Shown piece by piece: positions 15,765 through 28,275 of a stretch of DNA of 64,000 nt. This DNA is from Polaromonas sp. AER18D-145 (GTDB lineage: Bacteria; Pseudomonadota; Gammaproteobacteria; Burkholderiales; Burkholderiaceae_C). The notes under the pieces are model-generated. The model was not told the origin of the DNA. It searched no databases and saw only the letters and a list, made by a program, of their open reading frames with translations. The first letter of the stretch is position 1; every line of letters starts with the position of its first letter. The stretch covers positions 24,841-88,840 of the forward strand of contig NZ_NBZV01000015.1 of NCBI RefSeq assembly GCF_002379095.1. Direction: 5' to 3'. The position numbers and the translations under genes were made by a program.

Positions 15765-17747
15765 TCAGAAGGGCCGGGTGCCTTGCCACCAGTCAATCAC
15801 CTGCGCTACCGATTCTTCAATCGACAGCTCGGAGTTGTCCAGTGGCCTGGCGTCATCAGCGGGCTTCAAAGGGGCGGATTGCCGTGACATGTCACGCGCG
15901 TCCCGTGCCTCCAAATCCTGCTGAATCGCGGCTATTGTAGCCGGAATTCCCTTTGAAATCAATTGCTTATGGCGCCGTTCCGCCCGGTGCCGGGCGCTCG
16001 CCGTCAGGAAGATTTTCAGCGCGGCATCCGGGAAAATCACGGTGCCCATGTCCCGCCCGTCGGCCACCAGTCCCGGCAGTTGCCGAAAGCCCCGCTGCAA
16101 CTCGGTCAGGGCGTCGCGCACGGCAGGATGCACCGACACCCGGGAGGCGGCCATGCCGGCGGCTTCGCTGCGGATGGCGTCCGACACGTCTTCCTGGCCC
16201 AGGAAGACCTGTTCGCCCTTAAAACGCACCGGCAGGGTGCGCGCGACGGCGGCGACGCCGGCTTCGTCATCGAGCGACACGCTGGCGCGGCCGGCGGCAA
16301 ACGCCGTCAGACGGTACAGGGCGCCCGAGTCCAGGTAGTGGTAACCGAGGCGGTGCGCCACCAGGGCGGCTAGCGTGCCCTTGCCCGATGCGGTGGGGCC
16401 GTCCACACAGATCACCGGGATCAACCGGTGCTCGGTCACCGATACCGAAAACAGGGCTTCGAAGTAGTCCGGAAAGGTCTTGGCGACACATTTCGGGTCC
16501 AGAATGCGCACCGGCAGGCGCGCCGGGTTGAAGGCCGCTAGCGAGAAACACATGGCCACGCGGTGATCGTCGTAGGTATGGATGGCGGCGGTGCGCCACT
16601 GGAGCGGCGGCGTGATGCGGATGAAATCGGCGCCTTCCTCCACACTGGCCCCCAGCTTGCGCAACTCGCAGGCCATCGCGGCGATGCGGTCGGTTTCCTT
16701 GACGCGCCAGCTGGCGATGTTGGTCAGCGTGGTGGTGCCGTCTGCATACAGCGCCATCACGGCCAGCGTCATGGCCGCATCGGGGATGTGGTTGCAGTCG
16801 AGGTCAATCGCCTTGAGCGGCCAGGCGCCGCGCGAGATACGCAAGGTATTGGGCGTGCTGTCGATGTGTGCGCCCATCATCCGCGCGGCTTCCACAAAAC
16901 GGATGTCGCCCTGGATGGAGTCCGCGCCCACCCCCACAACTTCGATGCCATTTTGGCCCTTGGCCGGCTCCGCTATTGCGCCAAGTGCTATGAAATAGCT
17001 AGCGGACGAGGCATCCCCTTCGACATGGATCTCGCCGGGCGAGCGGTAGCGGCTACCGGCCGGAATGGTGAAACGCTGCCAGCCTTCGCGCTGGACGGTG
17101 ATGCCAAAGCGCGCCAGCAGGTTCAGCGTGATCTCGATGTAGGGGCGAGAGATCAGCTCGCCGATCACGTCGATGTGGATATCGCGTGTGGCCACCAGCG
17201 GCAGGGCCAGCAGCAGGGCGGTCAGGAACTGGCTGGAAACATCGCCGCGCACGCGGATCGGGGCATCCAGCGTCAGTCGGCCGGTGCGGATGCGCAGCGG
17301 CGGAAAACCGTCTTCGCCCAAATAGTCAATGGCGCAACCCAGGCCGCGCAGGGCATCGACGAGGTCGCCAATCGGACGCTCGTGCATGCGCGGCACGCCG
17401 GACAGTTCAAAGTCGCCACCCAGCAGCGCCAGTGCCGCCGTCAGTGGCCGCATGGCGGTGCCCGCGTTGCCGAGATACAGTTTGGCCTGCCTTTGCGCCA
17501 GTCGGCCGCCCAGGCCGTCGATGACGGCGCTGTTGCCGCTTTGCGCCACCGTGCAGCCGAGCTGCCGCAGCGCGGCCAGCATCACGGCGGTGTCGTCAGA
17601 AGCGAGCAGGTCATGCACCGTGGTGCGGCCCTCGCTCAGCGCCGCGAGCAACAGGACCCGGTTGGAAATGCTTTTGGAGCCGGGCAGGTGCACGCTGCCG
17701 CCGGCACCCGTCAGTGCTGGAAGGTCCAGGAACTCGGTATCGAACAT
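15765..17747 (-). CDS. aroA-cmk: Fused EPSP synthase and cytidylate kinase
   Basis: A 660-residue fusion of two enzymes that are usually adjacent genes. Residues 1 to about 432 are 3-phosphoshikimate 1-carboxyvinyltransferase (AroA) with GSKSISNR near 23-30, [10 protein letters not shown] near 93-102 and the DDHR segment near 391. Residues about 440-660 are cytidylate kinase, with P-loop [10 protein letters not shown] near 448-457 and [11 protein letters not shown] near 575. There is no stop or frameshift between the parts. Within AroA, about residues 248-265 ([14 protein letters not shown]) come from a family A repeat carried in frame. The gene precedes rpsA and follows tyrA by 10 bp. Links shikimate pathway and pyrimidine nucleotide supply in one chain. 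Confidence 0.96.
   Translation of the reverse strand: MFDTEFLDLPALTGAGGSVHLPGSKSISNRVLLLAALSEGRTTVHDLLASDDTAVMLAALRQLGCTVAQSGNSAVIDGLGGRLAQRQAKLYLGNAGTAMRPLTAALALLGGDFELSGVPRMHERPIGDLVDALRGLGCAIDYLGEDGFPPLRIRTGRLTLDAPIRVRGDVSSQFLTALLLALPLVATRDIHIDVIGELISRPYIEITLNLLARFGITVQREGWQRFTIPAGSRYRSPGEIHVEGDASSASYFIALGAIAEPAKGQNGIEVVGVGADSIQGDIRFVEAARMMGAHIDSTPNTLRISRGAWPLKAIDLDCNHIPDAAMTLAVMALYADGTTTLTNIASWRVKETDRIAAMACELRKLGASVEEGADFIRITPPLQWRTAAIHTYDDHRVAMCFSLAAFNPARLPVRILDPKCVAKTFPDYFEALFSVSVTEHRLIPVICVDGPTASGKGTLAALVAHRLGYHYLDSGALYRLTAFAAGRASVSLDDEAGVAAVARTLPVRFKGEQVFLGQEDVSDAIRSEAAGMAASRVSVHPAVRDALTELQRGFRQLPGLVADGRDMGTVIFPDAALKIFLTASARHRAERRHKQLISKGIPATIAAIQQDLEARDARDMSRQSAPLKPADDARPLDNSELSIEESVAQVIDWWQGTRPF
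16955..17002 (-). repeat. Family A mini-repeat inside aroA
   Basis: On the minus strand: AGCTATTTCATAGCACTTGGCGC, then GCCAAGGGCCAAAA, a good match to the repeat core. It is in frame and codes part of a surface region of AroA. Confidence 0.6.
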
Positions 17748-17757
17748 GGCCCCGCGC

Positions 17758-18636
17758 CTATTTGAGAGCTTTGGGGGGGGTCATCCGCCAGTTGGCACGG
17801 GTGTGGCTCGCATGGTCGATACCTGCTTCCAGCGCATCGCCATCGCCGCTGCTGATCAGTTTTTCAAGCGAGTGCAGGGTGGCCTGGAAAATCTTCGACT
17901 GCTCCAGCAACTCTTCCCGGTTGGCAATCAGGATGTCACGCCACATTTTGGGATCGCTCGCCGCAATGCGGGTGAAGTCGCGAAACCCCGGGCCGGCCAG
18001 CGACAGGTAGTCATTGCCCTGGGCCTGGCCGGAGATGCTGTTGATCAGCGCAAACGCGATCAGGTGCGGCAGATGGCTGACGGCGGCATACGCAGCGTCA
18101 TGCGACTGGGGGGACATCTTGACGACGTTGCAGCCCAGCGCCGTCCAGACATCCACGGCTTTCTGAAGCTGGACCGTGAAGGTGCGCTCGATCGGCGTCA
18201 GGATGACCTGCTTTCCGGTGTACAGGTCCGCATCGGCATGTTCGACACCCGAGACTTCCTTGCCGGTGATCGGATGGGCCGGCACAAAACAGCCGAGGTG
18301 GTCGCGCAGCACCCGGCGCGCGGCGTCCACGACATCGCGCTTGGTGGAGCCGACGTCCATGATCAACGTCGTAGGGGTGACCAGGTGGCGGATGGCCTTG
18401 AAGGTGGCCTCGGTGGCGGACACCGGCACGGCCAGCAGCACGATGTCGGCGCCGGACACCGCCAGCAAAGCCGAAGGCGCTTCCACGTCGATCACGCCCA
18501 TCTGGCGTGCGCGTTCGGTCGTGGACGGCGACTTGCTGTAACCCACCACCCGCTTGACCAGACCGGCGCGTTTGAGCGCCAGTGCAAAGGAGCCACCCAT
18601 CAGGCCGCAGCCAATCAAACCTAACTGTTCAAACAT
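17758..18636 (-). CDS. tyrA: Prephenate dehydrogenase
   Basis: A 292-residue NAD(P)-dependent enzyme converting prephenate to 4-hydroxyphenylpyruvate for tyrosine. Seen: the N-terminal dinucleotide motif [12 protein letters not shown] at residues 8-19, DVGSTKRDV near 96-104, and the catalytic PITGKEVSG near 121-129 with its conserved His just before (AHP). Length suits the stand-alone monofunctional form. It sits between pheA and aroA-cmk on the same strand, 10 bp ahead of aroA-cmk. Confidence 0.95.
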   Translation of the reverse strand: MFEQLGLIGCGLMGGSFALALKRAGLVKRVVGYSKSPSTTERARQMGVIDVEAPSALLAVSGADIVLLAVPVSATEATFKAIRHLVTPTTLIMDVGSTKRDVVDAARRVLRDHLGCFVPAHPITGKEVSGVEHADADLYTGKQVILTPIERTFTVQLQKAVDVWTALGCNVVKMSPQSHDAAYAAVSHLPHLIAFALINSISGQAQGNDYLSLAGPGFRDFTRIAASDPKMWRDILIANREELLEQSKIFQATLHSLEKLISSGDGDALEAGIDHASHTRANWRMTPPKALK

Positions 18637-18674
18637 GAAGGGGTGCCAAGGTTGCCTGCAATTGATTCATTTTT

Positions 18675-19757
18675 TCAGTCGCTGACCGGGTAGGTGCCCA
18701 GCACTTTGTAGAACGCACAAAGCTGCTGCAGGTCTTTCAGGGCCGCAGCCACGTTGGGCTGCGAAGGGTGGCCCTGCAAGTCGATGTAGAAAAAGTACTC
18801 CCACTGGCCCGAGCGGGCAGGGCGCGACTCGAAGCGTGTCATCGACACGCCGTGGGTCTTCAGCGGGACCAGGATGTCGTGGACAGCGCCTGGCCTGTTC
18901 GGAACCGACACGATCAGGCTGACGCAGTCCTTGCCCGACGCCTGCGGCGCGGCCAGCACCTGCGGCAGGCAGATCACGGCGAAGCGGGTGCGGTTGAAAG
19001 CGTCGTCCTGGATCGCATGGGCCGCAATGTGCAGGCCGAATTCGGCACCCGCACGCTCGCTGGCGATGCCGGCCCACGCGGGGTTGCTGGCCGCCAGGCG
19101 CGCTCCTTCTGCGTTGCTGGAGACTGCGCGCCGCTCGGCGTGGGGCAGATGCGTGGTGAGCCAGCCCTGGCATTGCGCCAGCGCCTGTGCGTGGGCCAGC
19201 ACGACCTCGATGCCGTCGAGCGACGCCGTCAGGCGCAGCAGGTTGTGGCGCACCAGCAGGCTGGTTTCGCCCACCACATGCAGCGGCGAATTCAGGAACA
19301 GGTCCAGCGTGCGTGTCACCACGCCTTCGGTGTTGTTTTCTACCGGGACCACGCCGAACTGGGCGGTGCCGGCCGTCGCGGCGCGAAACACCTCGTCAAA
19401 GCTGGCGCAAGGCACGTGTTCGATGCTGGAGCCGAAAAACTGCACCGCCGCCTGTTCGCTGAAGGTGCCGGCGGGGCCGAGGTAGGCCACGCGCTGGGGC
19501 GCCTCGAGCGCACGGCAGGCCGACATGACTTCGCGCCAGATGTGGGCGATGTTGTCCCCTTTGAGCGGACCGGGGTTGGCCGCCTGCAGCCCCTGGATGA
19601 CCTGGGCCTCACGTTCCGGCCGGAAGACGGGCGAGCCGTCCTGGCGTTTGATCTCGCCGACCTCGTTGGCCAGCGCGGCACGCTGGTTCAGAAGCGCCAG
19701 CAATTGCTGGTCGACCGAGTCGATTTTTACGCGAAGTTGCTGAAGGCTTTGGGTCAT
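18675..19757 (-). CDS. pheA: Bifunctional chorismate mutase/prephenate dehydratase
   Basis: A 360-residue P-protein. Residues about 1-90 are an AroQ-type chorismate mutase (LRVKIDSVDQQLLALLNQRA); about 93-270 are prephenate dehydratase with YLGPAGTFSEQAA near 94 and the VPVENNTEG active-site block near 155; about 280-355 are an ACT regulatory domain containing the ESRPAR phenylalanine-binding motif near 313. Feedback inhibition by phenylalanine is expected. Start ATG 19757. In related genomes serC usually lies just upstream; here the DUF2059 gene is separated by only 91 bp and serC is missing. Confidence 0.95.
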   Translation of the reverse strand: MTQSLQQLRVKIDSVDQQLLALLNQRAALANEVGEIKRQDGSPVFRPEREAQVIQGLQAANPGPLKGDNIAHIWREVMSACRALEAPQRVAYLGPAGTFSEQAAVQFFGSSIEHVPCASFDEVFRAATAGTAQFGVVPVENNTEGVVTRTLDLFLNSPLHVVGETSLLVRHNLLRLTASLDGIEVVLAHAQALAQCQGWLTTHLPHAERRAVSSNAEGARLAASNPAWAGIASERAGAEFGLHIAAHAIQDDAFNRTRFAVICLPQVLAAPQASGKDCVSLIVSVPNRPGAVHDILVPLKTHGVSMTRFESRPARSGQWEYFFYIDLQGHPSQPNVAAALKDLQQLCAFYKVLGTYPVSD

Positions 19758-19848
19758 GGATAAGGCGTCTCAAGCCCGGCGGGCAGGACGGCGTCGCACA
19801 GGCGGAAGGTTGGGCGACGGCACGCCGGCTTGGGGAAACAGCCGCGCG

Positions 19849-20435
19849 TCATTTCTTCGCGGGTTTGGCCGCTGGTGCAGCGCCTGCAGGTTTGGCCGCT
19901 GGTGCAGTGCCTACGATTTTGGTGGCGGTTTCATTGAACTGCTTGGCGCGGGCCTGGATCTCGGTTCTGGAGGACTCCACCAGTTTTTTCACAAAGACAT
20001 TGACCAGATCAGGCGTGGTTGCCTTGTATTTTTTCACGGCTGGAGACTCAAAAAAAGCGGTGAGCTGCTTGAGTTCGTCCAGGGTGAATCGGTCCATGTA
20101 GGCCGGCACCAGGGCATCCCTGTTGGCCTGGCTGACCTTGCTGCCGATGATCTTGTTGGCATCTGCGGCGAACTTGGCAAGCTCTGCGTTGAGGTCTTCG
20201 GTAGCCTTGGCCTGTTTGGCCGGGGGGACGGAGGTTTCCAGCCTGGATTCCCAGCCGGCGATCAGGTCCTGGGTGGCGCTGCCGGCCAGTTGTTCGACCA
20301 GGCTGTCCAGGTCCGGCCCCTGCTGCAGGGCGACCAGCCGAGTGGCCCACTCGAGCTTGGGATCAGTCGTTTGGGCCTGGCTCGCGGCCGAGAAGGCGCA
20401 GCCAGCAATCAGGAGGGTGGTGAGCAGTTTTTTCA

Positions 20436-20436
<1 letters not shown>
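19849..20436 (-). CDS. DUF2059 secreted protein
   Basis: A 195-residue protein with a signal peptide (MKKLLTTLLIAGCAFSAASQAQ, cleavage near 22). A helical DUF2059 domain follows, with the hallmark FTLDELKQLTAFFESPAVKK segment near 130. The tail is Ala/Pro/Lys-rich with two nearly identical PAAKPAGAAPAAKPAKK-like units. The start ATG overlaps the gyrA stop (TGATG), implying translational coupling to gyrA; an upstream TTG is possible but weaker. Function unknown; related proteins are periplasmic. Confidence 0.85.
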
Positions 20437-23084
<2,648 letters not shown>

Positions 23085-23228
23085 GAGAGGCCTGAAAAGG
23101 ATATTGCAACGCGCAGGGAGATAAGCCTGCTGATTTTAAGGCCTGAGCAGGGCCTGATCGGGGTGTGGCAAGTCCGCAACAAAAAACAAAGAATCTCGAT
23201 TCTCTGTCAGACGAAGCCGATAGCGCGC

Positions 23229-23257
23229 TTGAACGGTCAATGAGCTATGGCACAATA
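23229..23257 (+). promoter_or_regulatory. Probable sigma-70 promoter of ompA
   Basis: TTGAAC and ACAATA are 17 bp apart in the 253-bp gyrA-ompA divergent gap, about 80 bp ahead of the ompA start. The ompA ribosome site AGAGGAGAACC is ideal, which fits high expression. Confidence 0.5.
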
Positions 23258-23337
23258 ACTGTAACGCTTTGAGTGATGGTCACTTACGGCGTGTATCCAA
23301 TCGCAGCAAGTCTGCGGCTTTTCTCTAGAGGAGAACC

Positions 23338-23973
23338 ATGAAGAAACTCAACAAAGTGGCAATGTTGTTTGCTTCCGCAGCGCTTGCAACCGCCGCTGGT
23401 GCACAAACAATTGACAACTGGAAAAACGGCACCAATGAGCTGGTCTGGAAAAACGGAACCAACGAATACTGCTGGCGCGATGCTAACTGGACCCCGGCTA
23501 CTGCCGCCCCAGGTTGCGACGGCGCTATCGTTCCTGTAGCAGCTCCTGCCCCGGCTCCCGCCGCCGCAACTCCTGCCGCCCGTCCTGCTCCCGCACCGGT
23601 AGCTCCTCCCGCAGCCACCAAGGTCACTTACGCCGCTGACGCGTTCTTCGACTTTGACAAGTCTGTGCTCAAGCCTGAAGGCAAAGCCAAGCTTGACGAC
23701 CTGGTCGGCAAGATCAAGGACATCAACCTGGAAGTCATCATTGCTGTCGGTCACACCGATGCAGTGGGTAGCGATTCCTACAACCAGAAGCTGTCGGTTC
23801 GCCGCTCGGAGTCTGTCAAGGCTTATCTGGTGTCCAAGGGCATCGAGAAAAACCGCGTCTACACTGAAGGCAAAGGCGAGAAACAGCCAGTTGCTGACAA
23901 CAAGACTGCTGAAGGCCGCGCTAAGAACCGTCGCGTGGAAATCGAAGTGGTTGGCACCCGCGCCAACAAGTAA
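23338..23973 (+). CDS. ompA: OmpA-family outer membrane protein
   Basis: A 211-residue protein. A signal peptide spans residues 1-22 (cleavage after AAGA). Two close copies of WKNGTNE follow at about 27-43, then a short Cys-containing segment (EYCW, PGCDG). An Ala/Pro linker runs about 65-95, and an OmpA-like peptidoglycan-binding domain from about 98 (FFDFDKSVLKPEGKAKLDDL) to the NRRVEIEV end. There is no eight-strand barrel, so it is a short OmpA-like or Pal-like cell-wall anchor rather than classic OmpA. A strong ribosome site and a good terminator suggest an abundant protein. Placement next to gyrA and ubiG is typical for the family. Confidence 0.92.
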   Translation: MKKLNKVAMLFASAALATAAGAQTIDNWKNGTNELVWKNGTNEYCWRDANWTPATAAPGCDGAIVPVAAPAPAPAAATPAARPAPAPVAPPAATKVTYAADAFFDFDKSVLKPEGKAKLDDLVGKIKDINLEVIIAVGHTDAVGSDSYNQKLSVRRSESVKAYLVSKGIEKNRVYTEGKGEKQPVADNKTAEGRAKNRRVEIEVVGTRANK

Positions 23974-23990
23974 TCCTCCAAGGATCGCTT

Positions 23991-24020
23991 AAAAAACCGC
24001 GCTACGGCGCGGTTTTTTTA
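23991..24020 (+). terminator. Terminator after ompA
   Basis: AACCGCGC-TAC-GGCGCGGTT is followed by TTTTT and preceded by an A-run, so it could act in both directions; located 20 bp after the ompA stop. Confidence 0.9.
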
Positions 24021-24042
24021 TGGGCGGGCGATAATCAGATCC

Positions 24043-24750
24043 ATGCACACCACTGAAAACGCAGACCCGGCCGAGCTGGCCAAATTTTCCGATCTCGCCC
24101 ACCGCTGGTGGGACACCGAGAGCGAGTTCCGCCCCCTGCACCAGATCAATCCCTTGCGGCTGGGCTGGATCGAGGCCCTGGCGCCGCTCCAGGGCAAGCG
24201 CGTCCTCGATATTGGCTGCGGTGGCGGCATTCTCGCCGATGCCATGGCCCGCCGGGGCGCCCAGGTTCTGGGCATCGACCTGGCGACCAAGGCGCTCAAG
24301 GTGGCGCAGCTTCACGCGCTCGAGGCCAATACCCAGGGCGTCGAGTACCGGGAGATCAGTGCTGAAGCACTGGCATCCGAACAGCCGGGGAGCTTTGATG
24401 TGGTCACCTGCATGGAAATGCTCGAGCATGTGCCCGACCCGTCCTCTGTGGTGCGGGCCTGCGCGACGCTGGTCAGGCCCGGTGGCCAGGTGTTCTTTTC
24501 CACGATCAACCGCAATGCCAAGGCCTTTCTGTTTGCCATCGTCGGAGCGGAGTACGTACTGAGCCTGTTGCCACGTGGCACCCATGAATACGCCAAATTC
24601 ATCAAACCCAGCGAACTGGCCGCTTATTGCCGCCGTGCCGGGCTCGATCTGCAGCAGACGAAAGGCATGGAATACAACCCGCTGACCGGGCATTACTGGC
24701 TCAGTGCCGACACCAGCGTCAATTACCTGCTGGCCACGCAGAAACCGTGA
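24043..24750 (+). CDS. ubiG: Ubiquinone biosynthesis O-methyltransferase
   Basis: A 235-residue SAM-dependent enzyme that does both O-methylations in ubiquinone synthesis. Seen: the N-terminal WWD-type motif ([10 protein letters not shown] near 23), HQINPLRL near 37, the SAM motif [13 protein letters not shown] near 56-68 and [10 protein letters not shown] near 123. Length is normal. Its stop overlaps the gph start (TGATG), so the two are translationally coupled, a pairing seen widely in betaproteobacteria. Confidence 0.97.
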   Translation: MHTTENADPAELAKFSDLAHRWWDTESEFRPLHQINPLRLGWIEALAPLQGKRVLDIGCGGGILADAMARRGAQVLGIDLATKALKVAQLHALEANTQGVEYREISAEALASEQPGSFDVVTCMEMLEHVPDPSSVVRACATLVRPGGQVFFSTINRNAKAFLFAIVGAEYVLSLLPRGTHEYAKFIKPSELAAYCRRAGLDLQQTKGMEYNPLTGHYWLSADTSVNYLLATQKP

Positions 24751-25424
24751 TGGGGCCGATGTTCAACGACATTGAGGCTGTGCTGTTCGATCTGGATGGC
24801 ACGCTGATCGACAGTGCGCCCGACCTGGGCGCTGCCGCCGACAAGATGCGCACCGACCGCGGGCTGGCGCCGCTGCCGCTGGCCGATTACCGGCCCATGG
24901 CCGGTGCGGGCGCGCGCGGCATGATTGATATTGCTTTCGGGCTGACGCCCGACGACGACGGTTTTAGCGAGCTGAAAGAAGAATTTTTTGCCAACTACGA
25001 AGCCTGCATGACCGAGCGCACCTATGCCTTTGACGGCGTGGCCGAGCTGATTGCGGAAATTGACCGGTCCGGCCTCAAATGGGGCGTGGTGACCAACAAA
25101 TCGGCGCGTTTTACCCTGCCGCTGACGCGCAGGATGCCGCTGTTTGGCTCCGCGCGGACCATCATCAGTGGCGACACCACCCCGCACGCCAAGCCGCATC
25201 CGGCGCCGCTGCTGGAAGCCGCCCGTCAGCTCCAGCTCCATCCCGGGCGCTGTGTCTATGTCGGTGATGACGAGCGGGACATCGTCGCCGGGCGCGCCGC
25301 CGGCATGCCGACCGTGGCCGCAGCCTACGGTTACCTCGGTGTGCTGGCAGATACCCGTCACTGGAAAGCCGACGCCACCATTGTTTCGCCGTCATCCCTC
25401 TTGAATTTGCTGCGAATGGCTTAA
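24750..25424 (+). CDS. gph: HAD-family phosphoglycolate phosphatase
   Basis: A 224-residue HAD hydrolase dephosphorylating 2-phosphoglycolate or a similar small phosphate. Motif I is LFDLDGTLIDSAPD near residues 12-25 with the nucleophile Asp; motif II is VVTNK near 113; motif III/IV covers KPHP near 152 and YVGDDERDI near 170. The ATG that overlaps the ubiG stop was chosen; ATG 24759 is an alternative. It ends 12 bp before the tmRNA gene. Confidence 0.92.
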   Translation: MGPMFNDIEAVLFDLDGTLIDSAPDLGAAADKMRTDRGLAPLPLADYRPMAGAGARGMIDIAFGLTPDDDGFSELKEEFFANYEACMTERTYAFDGVAELIAEIDRSGLKWGVVTNKSARFTLPLTRRMPLFGSARTIISGDTTPHAKPHPAPLLEAARQLQLHPGRCVYVGDDERDIVAGRAAGMPTVAAAYGYLGVLADTRHWKADATIVSPSSLLNLLRMA

Positions 25425-25436
25425 ACTAGTTAACTT

Positions 25437-25823
25437 GGGGCTGCATTGGTTTCGACGTGGGTTCGGACGCGGTGTGGTGCATGTCGAGCTGAGTGTGCTC
25501 GTAAAACTGATTCAAACAAACTAACTGCAAACGACGAACGTTTCGCACTCGCTGCTTAATTGCCAGTGAGCTTTACAACAGCAGGCCGATGGGCTGGGCA
25601 AGGGGTGTTTAGCGCAAGCTAAATGCTCCCGGCTGTAAAGATAATTTCATCGGCTGGCTCCGGGCTGGGTACCTTAACCCGGGGCAAGAAAATAGGGTGC
25701 TGGCGTCCTGTGTAGCGTGCGACTGCGCGACACAGGTGGCGAGACTCAAATCAGACCGCTAAACATGTAGATCTGCCCGAACAAGGCTTGCGGACGGGGG
25801 TTCAAATCCCCCCAGCTCCACCA
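25437..25823 (+). ncRNA. ssrA: Transfer-messenger RNA (tmRNA)
   Basis: One-piece tmRNA of 387 nt. The 5' end GGGGCTG pairs with CAGCTCC before the encoded CCA to form the acceptor stem, and GGTTCAAATCC near the 3' end is the T-loop. The tag frame at 25527-25559 reads ANDERFALAA followed by TAA. It rescues stalled ribosomes with SmpB, marking the protein for proteolysis. A strong terminator follows 11 bp later. Confidence 0.97.
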
Positions 25824-25834
25824 GACCGCATGAC

Positions 25835-25872
25835 AAAGGCCGCTAACTAGAGATAGTCAGCGGCCTTTTTTC
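25835..25872 (+). terminator. Terminator of ssrA
   Basis: AAAGGCCGCT and AGCGGCC pair around a partly paired loop and are followed by TTTTTT. Confidence 0.92.
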
Positions 25873-25950
25873 TTGGGTAAATCGCAACCCGAACGTGCAA
25901 TGCCCGACTTCTTTTCCGTGCCCTGCGGCAACCCGCCGCTTCTGCCTTTG

Positions 25951-27234
25951 TCAGAGCTGGGACTCAAGCAGCAGCGCCAGCCGCTCCATGATTTTTTCCT
26001 TGAGCGGGCGCGCTTCCCATTGCTCGTAGGTGATCCGGCGTGCGCGCTTGAGGTCGTCTTCAAACACCTGGGTCTGACGTTTGGCAAAGTCGGCGTCGAA
26101 GACGTTGAGGTTGGCTTCATCGTTCAGGCGGAAGGAGCGGTTGTCAAAATTGGTCGAACCGACCGAAACCAGCAGCTGGTCCACCACCATGGCCTTGACG
26201 TGGTACATGCTGGGCTGGTACTCGTAAATCTCCGCCCCGGCCCTGAGCAGCGGGCCCCAGCTGCCCCGGGATGCGGCGCGAACGGTGTCGGTGTCGATGA
26301 TTTCGCCGGGCGTGATGATGCGCAGTTTGACGCCGCGCTTGAGCGCTTCGGTCAAGGCCTTGCTGGTCAACTCGTCAGGCACAAAGTACGCGCTGGACAG
26401 GTCGATGCTGCGGGCAGCAGCCGTGATGGACAGCAGGTACATCAGCTGCATGCTTTCGCTGCCGCCCGACGGAGAGCTTGAAAACACCTGCGCACGGCTG
26501 TTGCCTGCGGGCGCCAGCGCCGGGAAGTAGGCCTCGCCGTGCATCACCCGACCGGTCACCTTGAGCCAGTTGTCCATGAAAACCGCCTGCATTTGCGCCA
26601 CGGCCGGGCCTTCAATGCTGAAATGCGAATCGCGCCAGTGGTCGGCGTCCTGCCCGTTGCCGGTCCACTGCGGTGCTATGCCGACTCCGCCGGTGAAGCC
26701 GAGGCCGCCATCCACCACCAGCAGCTTGCGGTGGGTGCGGTTGTTCATGCGCCCCCAGTTGTACCAGTGCGGCTTGTGAAACTTGCGGATCTCCACGCCA
26801 GCCGCCTCCATTTTTTCAAGGAAGGAGCCGTCGATCTTGGCACTGCCGACCCAGTCCAGCAGCACATGCACCTTGACGCCGGCCTGGGCGCGCTCGGTCA
26901 GTGCGTCGGCAAACTCGCGGCCGATGTCGCCCGACCAGTAAATGTAGGTTTCAAACGTGATGCTGCGTTTGGCCCCGCGTATAGCGGCCAGCATGGCCGG
27001 AAAGATCTGGTCGCCGTTGAGCAGTTCCCGCGCCCGGTTGCCGCCGACCAGCGCCGGCCCCAGCAGCGAGCCCATGGCCCGCAGGTACTGCGGGTCTGCG
27101 GTGTTGTACAGGCGGGGGAGTTCACGGTTGACGTTTTTCTCGCCGGTGGTGAAGTTGGCGGCAAGCAGCACACCGGCCAGCGTGGCCAGGAAGGTGATGA
27201 GAATGGTCATGACAAGGCGTTTTTTGTTGATCAT
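25951..27234 (-). CDS. Phospholipase D-like cardiolipin synthase family protein
   Basis: A 427-residue membrane-anchored PLD-superfamily enzyme. One hydrophobic helix is at about residues 8-25. Two HKD motifs are seen: HRKLLVVDGGLGFTGG near 175-190 and HVKAMVVDQLLVSVGSTN near 345-362, both with the spaced His-x-Lys. It is expected to transfer phosphatidyl groups at the inner membrane, most likely as a cardiolipin synthase of the ClsB/C type. ATG 27234 gives a sensible membrane N-terminus; in-frame ATG 27249 would add five residues. It is divergent from rsuA. Confidence 0.88.
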   Translation of the reverse strand: MINKKRLVMTILITFLATLAGVLLAANFTTGEKNVNRELPRLYNTADPQYLRAMGSLLGPALVGGNRARELLNGDQIFPAMLAAIRGAKRSITFETYIYWSGDIGREFADALTERAQAGVKVHVLLDWVGSAKIDGSFLEKMEAAGVEIRKFHKPHWYNWGRMNNRTHRKLLVVDGGLGFTGGVGIAPQWTGNGQDADHWRDSHFSIEGPAVAQMQAVFMDNWLKVTGRVMHGEAYFPALAPAGNSRAQVFSSSPSGGSESMQLMYLLSITAAARSIDLSSAYFVPDELTSKALTEALKRGVKLRIITPGEIIDTDTVRAASRGSWGPLLRAGAEIYEYQPSMYHVKAMVVDQLLVSVGSTNFDNRSFRLNDEANLNVFDADFAKRQTQVFEDDLKRARRITYEQWEARPLKEKIMERLALLLESQL

Positions 27235-27414
27235 CGTGGGGCTGCCCATGCGCTGTGGTTGAAGGAAAGACTGGCGGCCTGGGCGCAAGCGCCGGCAGCT
27301 TTGCGCCAGCGCGCAATGCAAGGCAATTTAAGCCGCGATGACATTGCGCTGTGCGGGAAGCAGCCGCTTTGCCAAGTAGGCGGGCGGCCCGACTTGCCGG
27401 GCGACAATAGCGCC

Positions 27415-28164
27415 ATGGTCACCATGCAACTTCAAGACATTCTTTTCTCCCAGGGTTTCGGTACGCGGCGCGTCTGCGCCGGCTTGATTCAACAGGGTTT
27501 TGTGGCTGTAGCCGGCGCCCCTTGTGCGGAACCTGCTATTGATTTCGTAGCGGATGGGCTGCACTTCACGGTCCAGGGCGTGGACTGGGAATACCACGAG
27601 AAGGCCTACCTGATGCTGCACAAGCCGGCCGGCTACGAGTGCTCGCAAAAACCCAGCACCTACCCGAGCATCTACACCCTGCTGCCGGCGCCGATTCGCC
27701 AGCGCGGCGGCGGGGCGGCGGCCGGTGTGCAGGCGGTCGGGCGGCTGGACCAGGACACCACCGGCCTGCTGCTGCTGTCTGACGACGGCAAGTTCATCCA
27801 CCGCATGAGTTCACCCAAACACCATGTGCCCAAGGTGTACGACGTCACGGCCAAACACCCGGTCGATGACAAACAGGTCCAGAAGCTGCTGGCTGGCGTG
27901 GTGCTGGACGACGACCCCAAGCCGGTGCGCGCCGCAGCCTGCGAGAAAACCGGCGAGCAGACCTTGCGCCTGACCCTCACCGAAGGCAAGTACCACCAGG
28001 TCAAACGCATGATTGCGGCGGTGGGCAACCGGGTGGAAGACGTGGCGGGCCTGCACCGCTCCCGCATCGGGTCGCTGGATCTGCCGGCCGACCTGAAACC
28101 CGGCCAATGGCGCTGGTTGACGGCGCAGGACCTGGCGGCCATTGCCGGCGCACCCACGGTCTGA
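27415..28164 (+). CDS. rsuA: 16S rRNA pseudouridine synthase, RsuA family
   Basis: A 249-residue enzyme with an N-terminal S4 RNA-binding domain (about 5-60, ILFSQGFGTRRVCAGLI) and a pseudouridine synthase domain with the catalytic Asp in AVGRLDQDTTGLLLL near 106-120 and EGKYHQVKRMIAAVGN near 191. It isomerises a uridine in 16S rRNA, probably U516. ATG at 27415 is used; ATG 27424 is close. A family A-like stretch at 27528-27560 codes part of the S4-to-catalytic linker (PAIDFVADGL). A partial copy of the first 90 codons lies at 29270. Confidence 0.92.
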   Translation: MVTMQLQDILFSQGFGTRRVCAGLIQQGFVAVAGAPCAEPAIDFVADGLHFTVQGVDWEYHEKAYLMLHKPAGYECSQKPSTYPSIYTLLPAPIRQRGGGAAAGVQAVGRLDQDTTGLLLLSDDGKFIHRMSSPKHHVPKVYDVTAKHPVDDKQVQKLLAGVVLDDDPKPVRAAACEKTGEQTLRLTLTEGKYHQVKRMIAAVGNRVEDVAGLHRSRIGSLDLPADLKPGQWRWLTAQDLAAIAGAPTV

Positions 28165-28275
28165 GGCGACGCGCGTCAGCGCCGGATCGGGAAAACCCCA
28201 GTCGGAGGCACCTGACACCCGGTTACGCTGTATTTCTTTGTAAAAAGACCTACAAATGTTACCGGGGAGGCCGTC

